A stretch of DNA of 64,000 bases from Poriferisodalis sp965204125 (GCF_965204125.1 NZ_OZ241968.1:682001-746000), one strand, 5' to 3'. Counted from the stretch's first letter, positions 1-8,661 are shown. Translations and numbers: made by a program. The notes: generated by a model not told the origin, from the letters alone.

Positions 1-22
1 TCAGCGAAGAGAGACGGAAGAC

Positions 23-820
23 ATGCCAGTACGAGACAGCCACCGGGCCGGGACGCCCTCGTGGGTCGACTTGGCGACCACCGACGTGGAGGGCGCCATC
101 GACTTCTACGGGGCGGTCATGGGTTGGGAGTACGAGCGCGACCCCACCGGCGAGATCAACTACGTCATGGCTGTGGTGGACGGGCACCCGGCCGCCGGAG
201 TGTTCGACATGCCCCCCGAGATGCTCAGCGAAGGTGTGCCGCCTTGCTGGAACGTTTACGTCACCGTGGACGATGCCGACCAGTTCGCCGGTCAGGTTGC
301 GGCGGCCGGCGGAGCGGTCATGCGGCCGGCCATCGACGTGCCCGAGCCGGGTCCGGACGCCGCCGGCCGCATGGTCATCGCTGTCGACCCGACAGGAGCC
401 GTGTTCTGCACGTGGACGCCGATTACCGCGATCGGTGCGGGCATCGTGAATGCCCCGGGTGCGTTCACGTGGGCCGAGGTCGCCACGCACGACAACGAAA
501 CCGCAGAGGCCTTCTACTGCGAGCTGTTCGGCTGGGAAGCGGGAACGATGGACGGCGTGCCCGACTCTCCGACTGTCTTCACGCTCGACGGAGACCCGGT
601 GGCGAGCACCTCGGTAGCTCCATTGCCTCCCGGTGTGCCGCCGCACTGGCGGGTCAGCTTCGGGGTGGCCGACGTCGATGCCGCCTGCGCTGCGGCGACG
701 GCCAACGGCGGCAACGTGATCGTGCCGCCCTTCGACTGGGGTCCGGGCCGTATGGCCACAGTGACCGACCCTGTCGGCGCGACATTCGACGTCGTCACCC
801 TCACCGACTGGCCGGCGTAG
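23..820 (+). CDS. VOC family protein, two glyoxalase-like domains
   Basis: This 265-residue protein holds two vicinal-oxygen-chelate modules, at about residues 10-130 and 140-262. Each module opens with a similar W-x-x-x-x-T-x-D segment leading to an FY pair (TPSWVDLATTDVEGAIDFY and FTWAEVATHDNETAEAFY), and each contains a PPxW-x-V-like strand. The family includes glyoxalase I, extradiol dioxygenases and antibiotic-binding proteins. The substrate cannot be told from the sequence, and I did not assign metal ligands. The start is an ATG preceded by GGAAG. The gene converges on the large CoA-transferase gene with only 3 nt between the two stop codons. Confidence 0.85.
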   Translation: MPVRDSHRAGTPSWVDLATTDVEGAIDFYGAVMGWEYERDPTGEINYVMAVVDGHPAAGVFDMPPEMLSEGVPPCWNVYVTVDDADQFAGQVAAAGGAVMRPAIDVPEPGPDAAGRMVIAVDPTGAVFCTWTPITAIGAGIVNAPGAFTWAEVATHDNETAEAFYCELFGWEAGTMDGVPDSPTVFTLDGDPVASTSVAPLPPGVPPHWRVSFGVADVDAACAAATANGGNVIVPPFDWGPGRMATVTDPVGATFDVVTLTDWPA

Positions 821-823
821 GGC

Positions 824-3280
824 TCAGCGCAGGGCTCCTGCCGCTTCGAGCGCTGCGATCTCGTCGGGGTTGAGCCCGAGCAGGCCGGTGAGCACCTCGT
901 GCGTGTGCTGGCCGAGCGTGGGAGCGGGCGCGCGCACGCCGTTGGTGCCGTCAGTGAGCAGCCACGGGATGCCGACGTGGCTCATCTGGCCCACGACCGG
1001 GTGATCCAGGCGCTCGATCAGCCCGCGCTCGGCGAGGTGCGGGTTGACCTCGAGCGAGCGTGAGCTGAGCGACGGGAAGGCGGGCACGCCGGCGGCCTGC
1101 AGCAGCTCGGTGATGTCCCACTGGTCACGCTCACGGGTCCACGCGCCGATGAGCTTGTCGAGCTCGGCCTCATTGGCCTTGCGGTCGGCGGCTGTGGCGA
1201 ATCGTTCATCGTCGGGGTCGATGCCGGTGATTCTCGCCAGCGCGGTCCACTCGGCTTCGTCGACGCAGCAAACGGCAATCCAGTCGTCGTTGCCCGCACA
1301 GCGATACAGGTTGTGCGGAGACCACAGGGGGTCGAGGTTGCCCATCGGATCCGGCTGCGTGCCCCGCATCACCCATTCCATCCAGCCCTCGACGGTGCAC
1401 GCCGTGGTGGCCTCCCACATCGACGTGTCGATGAACTGACCCTCGCCGGTGCGTCGCCGCGCCACCAGCGCAGCGACCAGCGCGTACGCCGTGGCAATCC
1501 CGGCAGCCGGGTCGCCGAGCGACACGCCGAGCTCGTCTGCATCCGTCCCGGGATAGCCGGTCATCGATGCGAGGCCCGACAGCGGCCCGGTCGTCGGCCC
1601 GTAGCCCATGTACGACCGGTACGGCCCCTGGTGGCCATAGCCGCTGATGGCACCCACGATCACGTCGGGACGCTCTGCGGCCAGCGCCTCGTAGCCGAGA
1701 CCCCATTCGTCCATGACGCCGGTGGCGTAGTTGGATACCACCAGGTCGCACGACAGCGCCAAGCGCTTCGCCAGCGCGCGGCCCTCCGCAGTGCCCATGT
1801 CGATGGTGATGCTCTGCTTGCCTTGGCCGTACTGGTTGAAGTAGCCGTTGGTGTCGAGCGTCGGTGTGTGGCGGCCCGACTGCGTCGGCAGACGGCGGCC
1901 GAGATCCGGCCGGGCCGACGACTCCACCTTGATCACCGTGGCGCCGAGGTGTGCCAGGTGCAGCGTGCAGTAGGGACCCGCCCAGACCCAGGTGAAGTCC
2001 GCCACCGTGACGCCGTCGAGCGGGCGGCCCGACGCTACGGCCGAAGGTGCGGGTGCTGACGGTGCTGCCGTGGCGGTGTCGGCTGCGGCGAATGAAGCAC
2101 CGCTGTGCTCGCCTAGCGACGGCGCCGGTCGGCGGATGGACCACCACGAGTTGGTCAGCCGTGACGGAGCGCCCGGAACGGTGATGTCGCCCAGTCCCGG
2201 CTGGTCGTAGGTGACGAGGAAGTCACGGGCCGCCAGGTGCGGGTCGGCGGCCATCTGCGCCACGGTGTTCACGGGGGCGAACGCCAGGCGCTCTGCCTGG
2301 CCTCGATGAAACAGCTCCGTCACCGGCTGCGCAGCGATCCACTCGCCGAGCCACATGCGCAGCAGGTCTTCGTTCTCGAAGCGACCTTCGAGCGTCTCGA
2401 AGATGTCCATGTCGGCCCACTCCGGCCGGCCCATGAAGTCCTTCAGGCGCTCCCACTGGTCGGCTTCGACGCACACGAGAAAGATGTGCCCGTCGCTGGT
2501 CGGGAAGATCCCCCACGGGTTGAGGATGCGGGCACCGAGGCGGCTGGGGTTCTCGCCCCGGTACGACCAGCTGATGAACGCTGCTTCCAGCATCCCGACC
2601 ACGTAGGACATCTGTGCGAAGTCGATGTGCTCGCCATGGCCGGTGCGCAGTGCCCGGTCGACAGCGGCGAGCGAGGCGCACGCCGCCGCGAAACCCGATT
2701 GGAAGGCAGCTTGGTGGCCGTGGGGCTTCAGCGGAGGCAGCTCGGCGTCCTGCACGCAGCCGGGGGTGAGCCAGCCCCAGCCACCGCCGTGCACCACCTG
2801 CAGTTCGGTCGCTCGCCAGTCCGCATACGGACCGGTCTGCCCGAACGGCGTGATCGACAGCGTCACCAGCGACGGATGCTGTGCCCTCAGCGGTGCAGCC
2901 GTCAGATCGTGAGCTGCTGCAGTACCCGGCGCCAGGTCGTGGATGAACAGGTCTGCACCTGCGAGCAACCGGTCCAGCGACGAGCGGCCCTCGGGCCGGG
3001 AGAGGTCGGCCACGACGCTGCGCTTGTTCGTGTTGATGGCGGCGAACAGACCGCCCGTCAGCCCCGAACCGGCACGAGGGCTGGCATCGGTGATGACTTC
3101 GGTGTCGGTGTACTCACCGTCAGCAGCGAACGGCCCGCGACGGCGAGCGGCGTCGCCCGCTGGCGGCTCCACCTTGATGACCTCGGCGCCCAAGTCGGCG
3201 AGCAGCTTGGCCGTCCACGGCGCCGCCACCATCTGTCCCAGCTCGACGACACGGATGCCGTCGAGACCGCGCGCGGTCAT
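824..3280 (-). CDS. Two-domain CaiB/BaiF (family III) CoA-transferase
   Basis: This 818-residue protein is two complete family III CoA-transferase units in one chain, at about residues 5-385 and 420-815, joined by an Ala/Pro/Ser-rich linker. Single-domain members are usually near 400 residues. Each half begins with the family signature (LDGIRVVELGQMVAAPW and LDGVTVADFTWVWAGPY) and keeps the Asp that forms the acyl-anhydride intermediate, at D220 (GHGEHID) and D618 (GEGQFID). Such enzymes move CoA between organic acids. The acid is unknown. I chose the ATG at 3280 because homology begins directly after it; the reading frame stays open 16 codons further upstream without recognisable sequence. 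Confidence 0.88.
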   Translation of the reverse strand: MTARGLDGIRVVELGQMVAAPWTAKLLADLGAEVIKVEPPAGDAARRRGPFAADGEYTDTEVITDASPRAGSGLTGGLFAAINTNKRSVVADLSRPEGRSSLDRLLAGADLFIHDLAPGTAAAHDLTAAPLRAQHPSLVTLSITPFGQTGPYADWRATELQVVHGGGWGWLTPGCVQDAELPPLKPHGHQAAFQSGFAAACASLAAVDRALRTGHGEHIDFAQMSYVVGMLEAAFISWSYRGENPSRLGARILNPWGIFPTSDGHIFLVCVEADQWERLKDFMGRPEWADMDIFETLEGRFENEDLLRMWLGEWIAAQPVTELFHRGQAERLAFAPVNTVAQMAADPHLAARDFLVTYDQPGLGDITVPGAPSRLTNSWWSIRRPAPSLGEHSGASFAAADTATAAPSAPAPSAVASGRPLDGVTVADFTWVWAGPYCTLHLAHLGATVIKVESSARPDLGRRLPTQSGRHTPTLDTNGYFNQYGQGKQSITIDMGTAEGRALAKRLALSCDLVVSNYATGVMDEWGLGYEALAAERPDVIVGAISGYGHQGPYRSYMGYGPTTGPLSGLASMTGYPGTDADELGVSLGDPAAGIATAYALVAALVARRRTGEGQFIDTSMWEATTACTVEGWMEWVMRGTQPDPMGNLDPLWSPHNLYRCAGNDDWIAVCCVDEAEWTALARITGIDPDDERFATAADRKANEAELDKLIGAWTRERDQWDITELLQAAGVPAFPSLSSRSLEVNPHLAERGLIERLDHPVVGQMSHVGIPWLLTDGTNGVRAPAPTLGQHTHEVLTGLLGLNPDEIAALEAAGALR

Positions 3281-3380
3281 CGAAGGGTGCGGCCTGCAGC
3301 CATGCGGCCCTGGGCCGCGCTCGACCACATCACGTCGCTATGGCTGCACACGAGGTCGGGCGGGAGAGAACCCGTAGGAC

Positions 3381-3590
3381 TCAAGGCGACTCGTGCTTGA
3401 ACGACAGCCGCACCTTGGTACGGAAGGCTGCGATCGCGCCGCCCTCGATCACGACGTCCTGCTCGACAACCTCGGCTACCCGCAGATCTCGCAGGGTCTT
3501 CGAGGCCTCGGTGATGGCGTTCTGCGTCGCCTTCTCCCACGACTCCTCGCTGGTGCCGATCAGCTCGATCACGTTGTAGACGCTGCTCAT
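3381..3590 (-). CDS. Dodecin family protein
   Basis: This 69-residue protein has the dodecin fold signature: SSVYNVIELIGTSEESWEKA, then an amphipathic helix ending in TLRDLRVAEVVEQDVVIEGG, then a final strand. Dodecins form 12-subunit spheres that store or buffer flavins in the cytoplasm. The start is an ATG with a good GGAGA ribosome-binding site 6 nt upstream. The gene is divergent from a second gene that carries a related domain. Confidence 0.9.
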   Translation of the reverse strand: MSSVYNVIELIGTSEESWEKATQNAITEASKTLRDLRVAEVVEQDVVIEGGAIAAFRTKVRLSFKHESP

Positions 3591-3640
3591 TGGATTCTCC
3601 CCCGGCGGCGCGCTGTGTGCCGCACGAACGTGGTGTGCCC

Positions 3641-3646
3641 TACAGT
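3641..3646 (+). promoter_or_regulatory. Candidate -10 element TACAGT
   Basis: A TANNNT hexamer lies in the 120-nt spacer between the divergent dodecin genes, 65 nt before the proposed TTG start of the fusion gene. A transcript from here would have a leader of about 55 nt. No convincing -35 element was seen, so this is a weak call. Confidence 0.3.
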
Positions 3647-3710
3647 CTGCCCCACCGGAGCACACTGGATCGCTCGCAGGAACGAGCCCCACACCGAACA
3701 GGTCGCCACT

Positions 3711-4475
3711 TTGAACGAATCACCTCAGCGCAACCGCAACGCTGTCGAGAAGGTCATCACGCTGGTCGCGGCGAGCCGGATTTCTTGGGAGGATGCGGCA
3801 CGTCGAGGAGTTGCCGAGGCCACCAAGACGATCCGCGATCTGTCGGTGGCCCACGTCGAAGAGCGCGACGTGATGATCGTGGAAGGCGAGATCGCCCTCT
3901 ACCGCATCAAGCTGCGGGTGGCGTTCCGCGTCGACCGGATGCGGCCTGGCCTGACGCCCGGCGCGCCCGATGTGGAGGTGACGCGCTGGCTCATCGTGGC
4001 CAACCAGACGCTGGGCACCGGCGAGGTCGTTGCCGAGATCGACCGGCTGAATTCCCACGGCCCGTGCGAGTTCCACCTGCTGGTGCCGATGACGCATTCG
4101 AAGAGCTATGCGCGGGCGCGCCGGCTCTCGATGCTCGCGGCCGACCCCGTGACGGGGATACCGTCCGAGCACGTGCCTGCTGCGGACTACCTGGGGCCCG
4201 ACACGCTGGGCATGGAGCAGGCGCAGAAGCGTCTCGACGCCCAGCTTGCGAAGATCGCAGCCGCGTCCTACGCCGCGACCGGCGAGCTCGGCGACCCTGA
4301 TCCGCTGCGGGCGATCCAGGCGGTGCTGTCGCGTTCCAGCTTCGACGGCATCATCCTGTCGACCCTGCCGGCGGGAGCATCACGACTGGTCGGCGCCGAC
4401 CTGCCGTCACGGGTGCGGCGCCTCACGAACCTGCCGGTGACGTACCTGCCCGGTAAAGAGCCCGGCGAGCTCTAA
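3711..4475 (+). CDS. Dodecin-like domain fused to a universal-stress-like domain
   Basis: Residues about 8-75 of this 254-residue protein resemble the divergent dodecin (VEKVITLVAASRISWEDAA, then TKTIRDLSVAHVEERDVMI). Residues about 90-250 resemble an alpha/beta nucleotide-binding domain of the universal-stress-protein type (VTRWLIVANQTLGTGEV, then SSFDGIILSTLPAGASR). The second assignment is an inference from pattern. The TTG start is chosen because the dodecin homology begins right after it; a longer frame exists but would run through the divergent dodecin gene. The fusion suggests flavin sensing or storage coupled to a nucleotide-binding stress domain, which is not shown. Confidence 0.65.
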   Translation: MNESPQRNRNAVEKVITLVAASRISWEDAARRGVAEATKTIRDLSVAHVEERDVMIVEGEIALYRIKLRVAFRVDRMRPGLTPGAPDVEVTRWLIVANQTLGTGEVVAEIDRLNSHGPCEFHLLVPMTHSKSYARARRLSMLAADPVTGIPSEHVPAADYLGPDTLGMEQAQKRLDAQLAKIAAASYAATGELGDPDPLRAIQAVLSRSSFDGIILSTLPAGASRLVGADLPSRVRRLTNLPVTYLPGKEPGEL

Positions 4476-4601
4476 TCGCACGAGACTCCCGCTCCTGACA
4501 GCGGCCCGCTGTTGCACGCTTGCGAGCCGGGCACGACAGGCGCGATCGCGGCGATGATGGCGGGCGCTGACACGAAGACAACCCGGCACAGGGAGCTAAC
4601 G

Positions 4602-5432
4602 ATGTCGACGACGGGACCACGAACGCACGCCGAGCGGCGGGCCGCCGCATTCGAGGTATACGAGCGATTCACCAATGGGGAAGTCGACCCCGAGCGGGCG
4701 CAGCGGTCGATGACCCGGCGTCTCGGCGCTCTGGGCACGTTTGCCTTCGACGTGGTGATGGGCGACGTGTGGTCGCGGCCCGAGCTGTCGCGGCGCGACC
4801 GCAGCCTGATCGTGATCACCGTTCTCGCCACGATCGGTTCAAGCGAGGAGCTGTCGCTGCACACCGAGGTCGGGCTCAATCACGGCCTGACGCGCACCGA
4901 GATCGAAGAGGTCCTGATCCAGGTGGCCGCCTACGCCGGCTTCCCGATGGCAATGGCGGCGTCCCGAGTCGTCGATGATCGATTCCGCCAACTCGATGGA
5001 GTCGACCGGCTCCCCGAGCGTTCGGGCGCCGCTGAGCTCGACGACGATGAGCGGGAGCGACGCGCTGCTGAGGTGCGGGGAACGCTCACCGCCGGCCGCG
5101 CGTCGAGTGATCCCTCCGAGGACATGGCTCGCCTCGTCGAGCACCTCGGCGAGGTCGGGCGCATCGCCTATCACTGGGCGTTCGGCGACCTCTGGTCGCG
5201 GGTCGAGCTGTCACGACGTGATCGCAGCATCGTGGTCATCGCGATTCTCACGGTGCTGAGCCGCACCGATGAGCTGGCGTTCCATGTGCCGGCGGGCCTC
5301 AACCACGGGCTGACGCGCGCCGAGATCGAAGAGATCATGGTGCAGATGACCATCTACGGCGGCATCCCCCGCGCCGTCGAGGGCTATCAGGCGATGAAGA
5401 AGGCCTACGACAAGATCGACGCCCGCAGCTGA
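4602..5432 (+). CDS. Carboxymuconolactone decarboxylase (CMD) family protein, two domains
   Basis: This 276-residue protein has two CMD domains, at about residues 40-135 and 170-265. They share near-identical blocks: GDVWSRPELSRRDRSLIVI against GDLWSRVELSRRDRSIVVI, and GLNHGLTRTEIEEVLIQ against GLNHGLTRAEIEEIMVQ. The family includes gamma-carboxymuconolactone decarboxylase and the AhpD peroxidase partner. I see no CxxC pair of the AhpD type, so a decarboxylase-like role is more likely than a redox role. The ATG follows a GGGAG ribosome-binding site. The frame is open 30 codons further upstream, without homology. Confidence 0.87.
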   Translation: MSTTGPRTHAERRAAAFEVYERFTNGEVDPERAQRSMTRRLGALGTFAFDVVMGDVWSRPELSRRDRSLIVITVLATIGSSEELSLHTEVGLNHGLTRTEIEEVLIQVAAYAGFPMAMAASRVVDDRFRQLDGVDRLPERSGAAELDDDERERRAAEVRGTLTAGRASSDPSEDMARLVEHLGEVGRIAYHWAFGDLWSRVELSRRDRSIVVIAILTVLSRTDELAFHVPAGLNHGLTRAEIEEIMVQMTIYGGIPRAVEGYQAMKKAYDKIDARS

Positions 5433-5489
5433 GTCTGAACGAGTCTCATGCCCGCAGCAGAGGCTGCGGCGGAACCGGCGCCCGCAGCT
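5421..5489. repeat. Three short direct repeats of GCCCGCAGC
   Basis: The nonamer GCCCGCAGC occurs at 5421, 5450 and 5480, around the end of the CMD gene and the end of the crotonase gene. The middle copy contributes the left arm of the hairpin described at 5452-5469. This looks like local duplication in a convergent terminator region. Confidence 0.45.
5452..5469. terminator. Candidate bidirectional hairpin between convergent genes
   Basis: A perfect 7-bp stem (CCGCAGC / GCTGCGG) with a 4-nt loop lies between the stop codons of the CMD gene and the crotonase gene. There is no T-tract, so it would be a GC-rich actinobacterial-type terminator at best. Confidence 0.4.
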
Positions 5490-6270
5490 AGAACGTGCCG
5501 AAGCGGGCCTGGGCATCCTCGCTGACGATGGACCGGGCCGAGGCATCGCCATCGAACTCGGAGAGGTCACCGAGCCGGGTGACCTGGGCGTAACCGCGCA
5601 GCTGGTGTTTGGCCATCTGCACCGATAGCGACGGCAGGTCGAGTAAGCGCGCCACCCACCGCTCGACAGCCGCATCCAGCTCATCATCGCCGTCGCACAC
5701 TTCGTGTGCCAACCCCCATTCGGCGGCCCGCCGCCCGTCGATGCGCTCGCTGGTCATCACGAACTGGCGCGCACGTGACATGCCCAGTTCTGCGATCAGT
5801 CGGGGCGTGGCACCCCACGGCAGCGGCACGCCCAGCTCCACCTCGGGCACGTACCACATCGCACCGGCTTCGCTGATGCGAAAGTCGCAGCTCGTAGCGA
5901 AGCAGCACCCGCCGCCGATGGCATGCCCATGCACTCGAGCGATGGTCACGACCTCGCAATCCTCGATGGCCCGGGCGGCCCGTCGCCCCAGTTGGTTGAT
6001 GTATCGGGCCTCGCGGTCGTTCGCGGCCGACGGCGGCTGCTCCTTGCGATCAGCACCGGCGCAGAACGACTTCCCCCGCCCACCGAGCACCACCACCCGA
6101 TGCTGCGTCTGCCCGTTCAACGCCAAGAACAAGTCCCCCACCTCGCGGATCATCAACTGGTTGTGCGCATTGCGCGACTCCGGCCGGTTCAACCAAACCC
6201 GAAGCGTCTCCCCATCAGGCTCCAGCTCAATCGTCTCCAACGAAGGCAGCTCAAACGACAACAAACTCAT
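5488..6270 (-). CDS. Enoyl-CoA hydratase/isomerase (crotonase) family protein
   Basis: This 260-residue crotonase-fold protein acts on acyl-CoA thioesters. Its first oxyanion segment is GGRGKSFCAGAD (63-74) and its second is HGHAIGGGCCFATSCDF (114-130). Of the two catalytic glutamates of hydratases, the second is present (E143 in VPEVELG), but the position that follows GGGC is Cys123 instead of Glu. Simple hydration may therefore not be its reaction; isomerase or other crotonase activities are possible. The ATG at 6270 has an AAGGATGG ribosome-binding site. The open frame extends about 100 codons further, over the end of the next gene, and that part has no homology. Confidence 0.85.
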   Translation of the reverse strand: MSLLSFELPSLETIELEPDGETLRVWLNRPESRNAHNQLMIREVGDLFLALNGQTQHRVVVLGGRGKSFCAGADRKEQPPSAANDREARYINQLGRRAARAIEDCEVVTIARVHGHAIGGGCCFATSCDFRISEAGAMWYVPEVELGVPLPWGATPRLIAELGMSRARQFVMTSERIDGRRAAEWGLAHEVCDGDDELDAAVERWVARLLDLPSLSVQMAKHQLRGYAQVTRLGDLSEFDGDASARSIVSEDAQARFGTF

Positions 6271-6449
6271 CCCGCCATCCTTGCCCAAGGGGATGAGCCT
6301 CGCAGCGGCATCGGCCCCGACCGGCCTCAGACTCGGCGGTTCGACCAAGTGCTCCCGCATCTTCGCGTTCCGAAAGTTCACGGCCGGATCAGTAGCGAGC
6401 CTTTCCGGCCAGCTAGCACCAGTGTGAGGACGGCCACCGATGCAGGTGG

Positions 6450-7508
6450 CTAGGCCATCTCGACCACGATGTCGCGGACTCGCTTGACCTGAGCCGTAGC
6501 CGAATCGAGCGTGTCCTCGTATTCGACGCCCAATGGCAATTCGATCGGCACCCACAGCCAATTCGGTTCGCTCCACGCTGGCAGCCAGCCAGGCTCTGCG
6601 AGCCGGTGCTTCAGATCTACAAGATCGATCGCCTGCTTATGCCAGATCCGCAGCCAGAGCGGCGTAGTGCCGAGATCAGCCCAACGCTTCAGACTGACGT
6701 ACAACGCGAGCTCAATCAACCGTTCGCCGTCGGTGTCGCAGAAGCCGATAAACCGCAGATAGCCGTCGCGCCCCGGCACCGCTCTCAGACCCTTGTTCGT
6801 CATCCAGCCTTCGCCAGCACCCCGGCTCGCAACGCCGTCAACGAGCCGATTGAAGGCCATGAGCCGACGGGGAACTGTCGCATTGAGATCCTCGGCATGC
6901 AGTGGCGCAAAGGCCGCCTCGTCCTGAGCGAGTGCCAAGCAATGCAACTGCTGGAGATTCGCATCCATCGAGGAGTCAGCGTTCGTCAGACCAGCAAGCA
7001 GCGTGTCCCAGCCCATCAACGCGATTCGCTTGTCGCCGTTGACGACATCAGCGACGATCATGTTTCCTACTTGGCGGGTCGAGCCGAGCTTCAACTCCGA
7101 TGGATGCTCGAACTGTCGTGCGATCTTGACCCAGAGCGTCTCATGGCGGACCTCGGGGGCCACGAACAGCAGTACGGCGAGACCATCGTCGGCTAGGTGC
7201 CCGACATAGCGTCTCGCTTGCCCGTCCTGCAACGGCGCCCAGAACTTCGACTCGATAATGAGTCGGTTCGAGCCGGCCGTGTCGTACGCGACGAGATCCA
7301 ACCGCTCGCCCTCCGAGGCGACCACCTGCGTCCTAGCGTTCGCAACCGACGCCAGCCGACGGTCGCCGACGCTCACCATGTCGACAAGGGCATCACGGCA
7401 CGGCTTGGACTCGTTGAGAATGAAGGCGAGTGCGTCGGTTACCGCGTCCTCGACGCCGCGTGTCAACTTTGGTACTAGGTGAGCCAGGAGTGAGTGGTCG
7501 CTTGCCAT
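6450..7508 (-). CDS. PD-(D/E)XK nuclease-like protein
   Basis: This 352-residue protein carries the marks of the PD-(D/E)XK nuclease fold: an N-terminal Glu (E20), D71 in GERLDLVAYD, the E86-x-K88 pair in LIIESKFWA, and a Q97xxxY101 motif typical of RecB-like nucleases. The C-terminal half (about 200-352) is rich in aromatic residues and unassigned. Similar proteins are usually annotated as hypothetical or defence-associated nucleases. The start is an ATG with GAGGAG upstream. It sits at the head of a small accessory island with a toxin-antitoxin pair. By eye its codons use A/T at third positions more often than neighbouring metabolic genes, which fits horizontal acquisition. Confidence 0.65.
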   Translation of the reverse strand: MASDHSLLAHLVPKLTRGVEDAVTDALAFILNESKPCRDALVDMVSVGDRRLASVANARTQVVASEGERLDLVAYDTAGSNRLIIESKFWAPLQDGQARRYVGHLADDGLAVLLFVAPEVRHETLWVKIARQFEHPSELKLGSTRQVGNMIVADVVNGDKRIALMGWDTLLAGLTNADSSMDANLQQLHCLALAQDEAAFAPLHAEDLNATVPRRLMAFNRLVDGVASRGAGEGWMTNKGLRAVPGRDGYLRFIGFCDTDGERLIELALYVSLKRWADLGTTPLWLRIWHKQAIDLVDLKHRLAEPGWLPAWSEPNWLWVPIELPLGVEYEDTLDSATAQVKRVRDIVVEMA

Positions 7509-7522
7509 GTGGGCGCTCCTCT

Positions 7523-7906
7523 TCAGCCGATGGGCTGCACAGCAGGGGACAATGGGTAGTTGTCGTGGCGGCCGGTGTCGCCGGGCTGGATCACGAAGTC
7601 TCGCTGGTCGCGGTACAGGCGGGCTCGGTTGATGACGTAGTTGTCCTCGCCGGCAAGCGGGTTGATCTTGCGGTAGTCAGTCATCAGCCAGTACTTGTAA
7701 TCGCCGACGAACAGATACGTGTTCGTCATCCGGAAGAAGCGCCCCGTGACGCCCTCGCCAGCGTGGAACCGGGCGCAGACCGCCGCGAGCAGGTCCCGCT
7801 GGTCGTCCTTCTCGCTCAGCACGTACTCGTGCGGCCACGTGTCCCGATAGGTCACGGCCTCGCGCCACGGCGCGGCCTCGATGAGTTCAGTCAGTTGCCT
7901 GCCCAT
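7523..7906 (-). CDS. Conserved hypothetical protein
   Basis: This is a 127-residue protein of unknown function with a compact aromatic core (AAPWREAVTYRDTWPHEYVL, then TNTYLFVGDYKYWLMTDYR). I do not recognise a named domain. The ATG at 7906 is preferred because of a GAGG site 9 nt upstream; a TTG at 7936 would add ten residues. It lies 14 nt upstream of the PD-(D/E)XK-like gene on the same strand, so the two are probably co-transcribed. Confidence 0.6.
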   Translation of the reverse strand: MGRQLTELIEAAPWREAVTYRDTWPHEYVLSEKDDQRDLLAAVCARFHAGEGVTGRFFRMTNTYLFVGDYKYWLMTDYRKINPLAGEDNYVINRARLYRDQRDFVIQPGDTGRHDNYPLSPAVQPIG

Positions 7907-8001
7907 GGTCGCCAGCCTCGCGCTGGGGTGTGACAAGTCGCGAACGCGCTACGCCCGGGTCGTGCAAGCCGGTTGGAATCGGGGCCGCCCAGCTTCCGCT
8001 G

Positions 8002-8415
8002 TCAGGCAGCCGGTTCGGGCCACGGCGGGACCCGGAATTCACAGCGCGATCCGCTGGCTCTTGCTGCCTTGCGGTCGAGCGTGGCGAGCGGCCAGTCGAG
8101 CCTCTCCGCGAGGGCGACGTACCACGCGTCGTAGGCGGTGAAATTGAAGCGAAGCTCCCAGACGCGATCGGCGAACGGGCCAAACGGGTAGAGGTCGAAG
8201 CCGAATCGGGTGAGCTCACGCTGGGATGCCGTCGCTTCGAGTCGTGTTATCTCGTGCGAGAGTTCCAGACGGCGCAGGATGTTCGACGTCTCGGCGGGCA
8301 GCAGCTCAGGTGCGGCCATCGGTTGCTGTGCGAGCTGCTCAAGCGCCCACCGGCCGTCATCGCCGTCGTCGATGAGCGCAGCCAACAGAGTCGAAGCATC
8401 AATGACTGCGCTCAC
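8002..8415 (-). CDS. vapC: PIN-domain ribonuclease toxin, VapC type
   Basis: This 137-residue PIN-domain protein keeps the four acidic metal ligands: D6 (AVIDAS), E42 (LLPAETSN), D96 (TAYDAW) and D114 (ATLDRK). VapC toxins cleave tRNA or rRNA in the cytoplasm when released from their antitoxin. The GTG at 8415 is chosen because an AGGAAG site lies 8 nt before it. An earlier GTG at 8424 would overlap the antitoxin stop codon as GTGA, but the same site would be too close to it. The gene follows the antitoxin directly. Confidence 0.85.
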   Translation of the reverse strand: MSAVIDASTLLAALIDDGDDGRWALEQLAQQPMAAPELLPAETSNILRRLELSHEITRLEATASQRELTRFGFDLYPFGPFADRVWELRFNFTAYDAWYVALAERLDWPLATLDRKAARASGSRCEFRVPPWPEPAA

Positions 8416-8420
8416 TTCGC

Positions 8421-8657
8421 TCACTTCCTGTCTGCGTCGCGTGCCGCGAGGATCGTGGCGGCCGAGACCCGAGTGCCCGCAGCTTCCTTGCGCCGTCGGA
8501 TCTCCTCCAGCAACGACGCCACCGACGGCTTCGCAACGAGGTGCTCGAGTTCCCCCCGCAGGTATTCCTGCATCGACTGGCGCTGCTCGGCAGCCCGGGC
8601 AGCGAGCTCGTCGCAAACGTCATCGGGCACGTTCCGGATGGTGATCTGCTTAGCCAT
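8421..8657 (-). CDS. vapB: Ribbon-helix-helix antitoxin, VapB/FitA type
   Basis: This 78-residue protein begins with a ribbon-helix-helix DNA-binding segment (MAKQITIRNVPDDVCDEL) and a helix carrying LAARAAEQRQSMQEYLRGEL. The C-terminal tail from about residue 40 should wrap the PIN toxin. It is expected to neutralise the toxin and repress its own operon. The ATG at 8657 has the A2/T6 hexamer CAGAAT 6 nt upstream and no ribosome-binding site, which suggests a leaderless transcript. It is the only DNA-binding regulator I recognise in the window. Confidence 0.85.
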   Translation of the reverse strand: MAKQITIRNVPDDVCDELAARAAEQRQSMQEYLRGELEHLVAKPSVASLLEEIRRRKEAAGTRVSAATILAARDADRK

Positions 8658-8661
8658 GACC

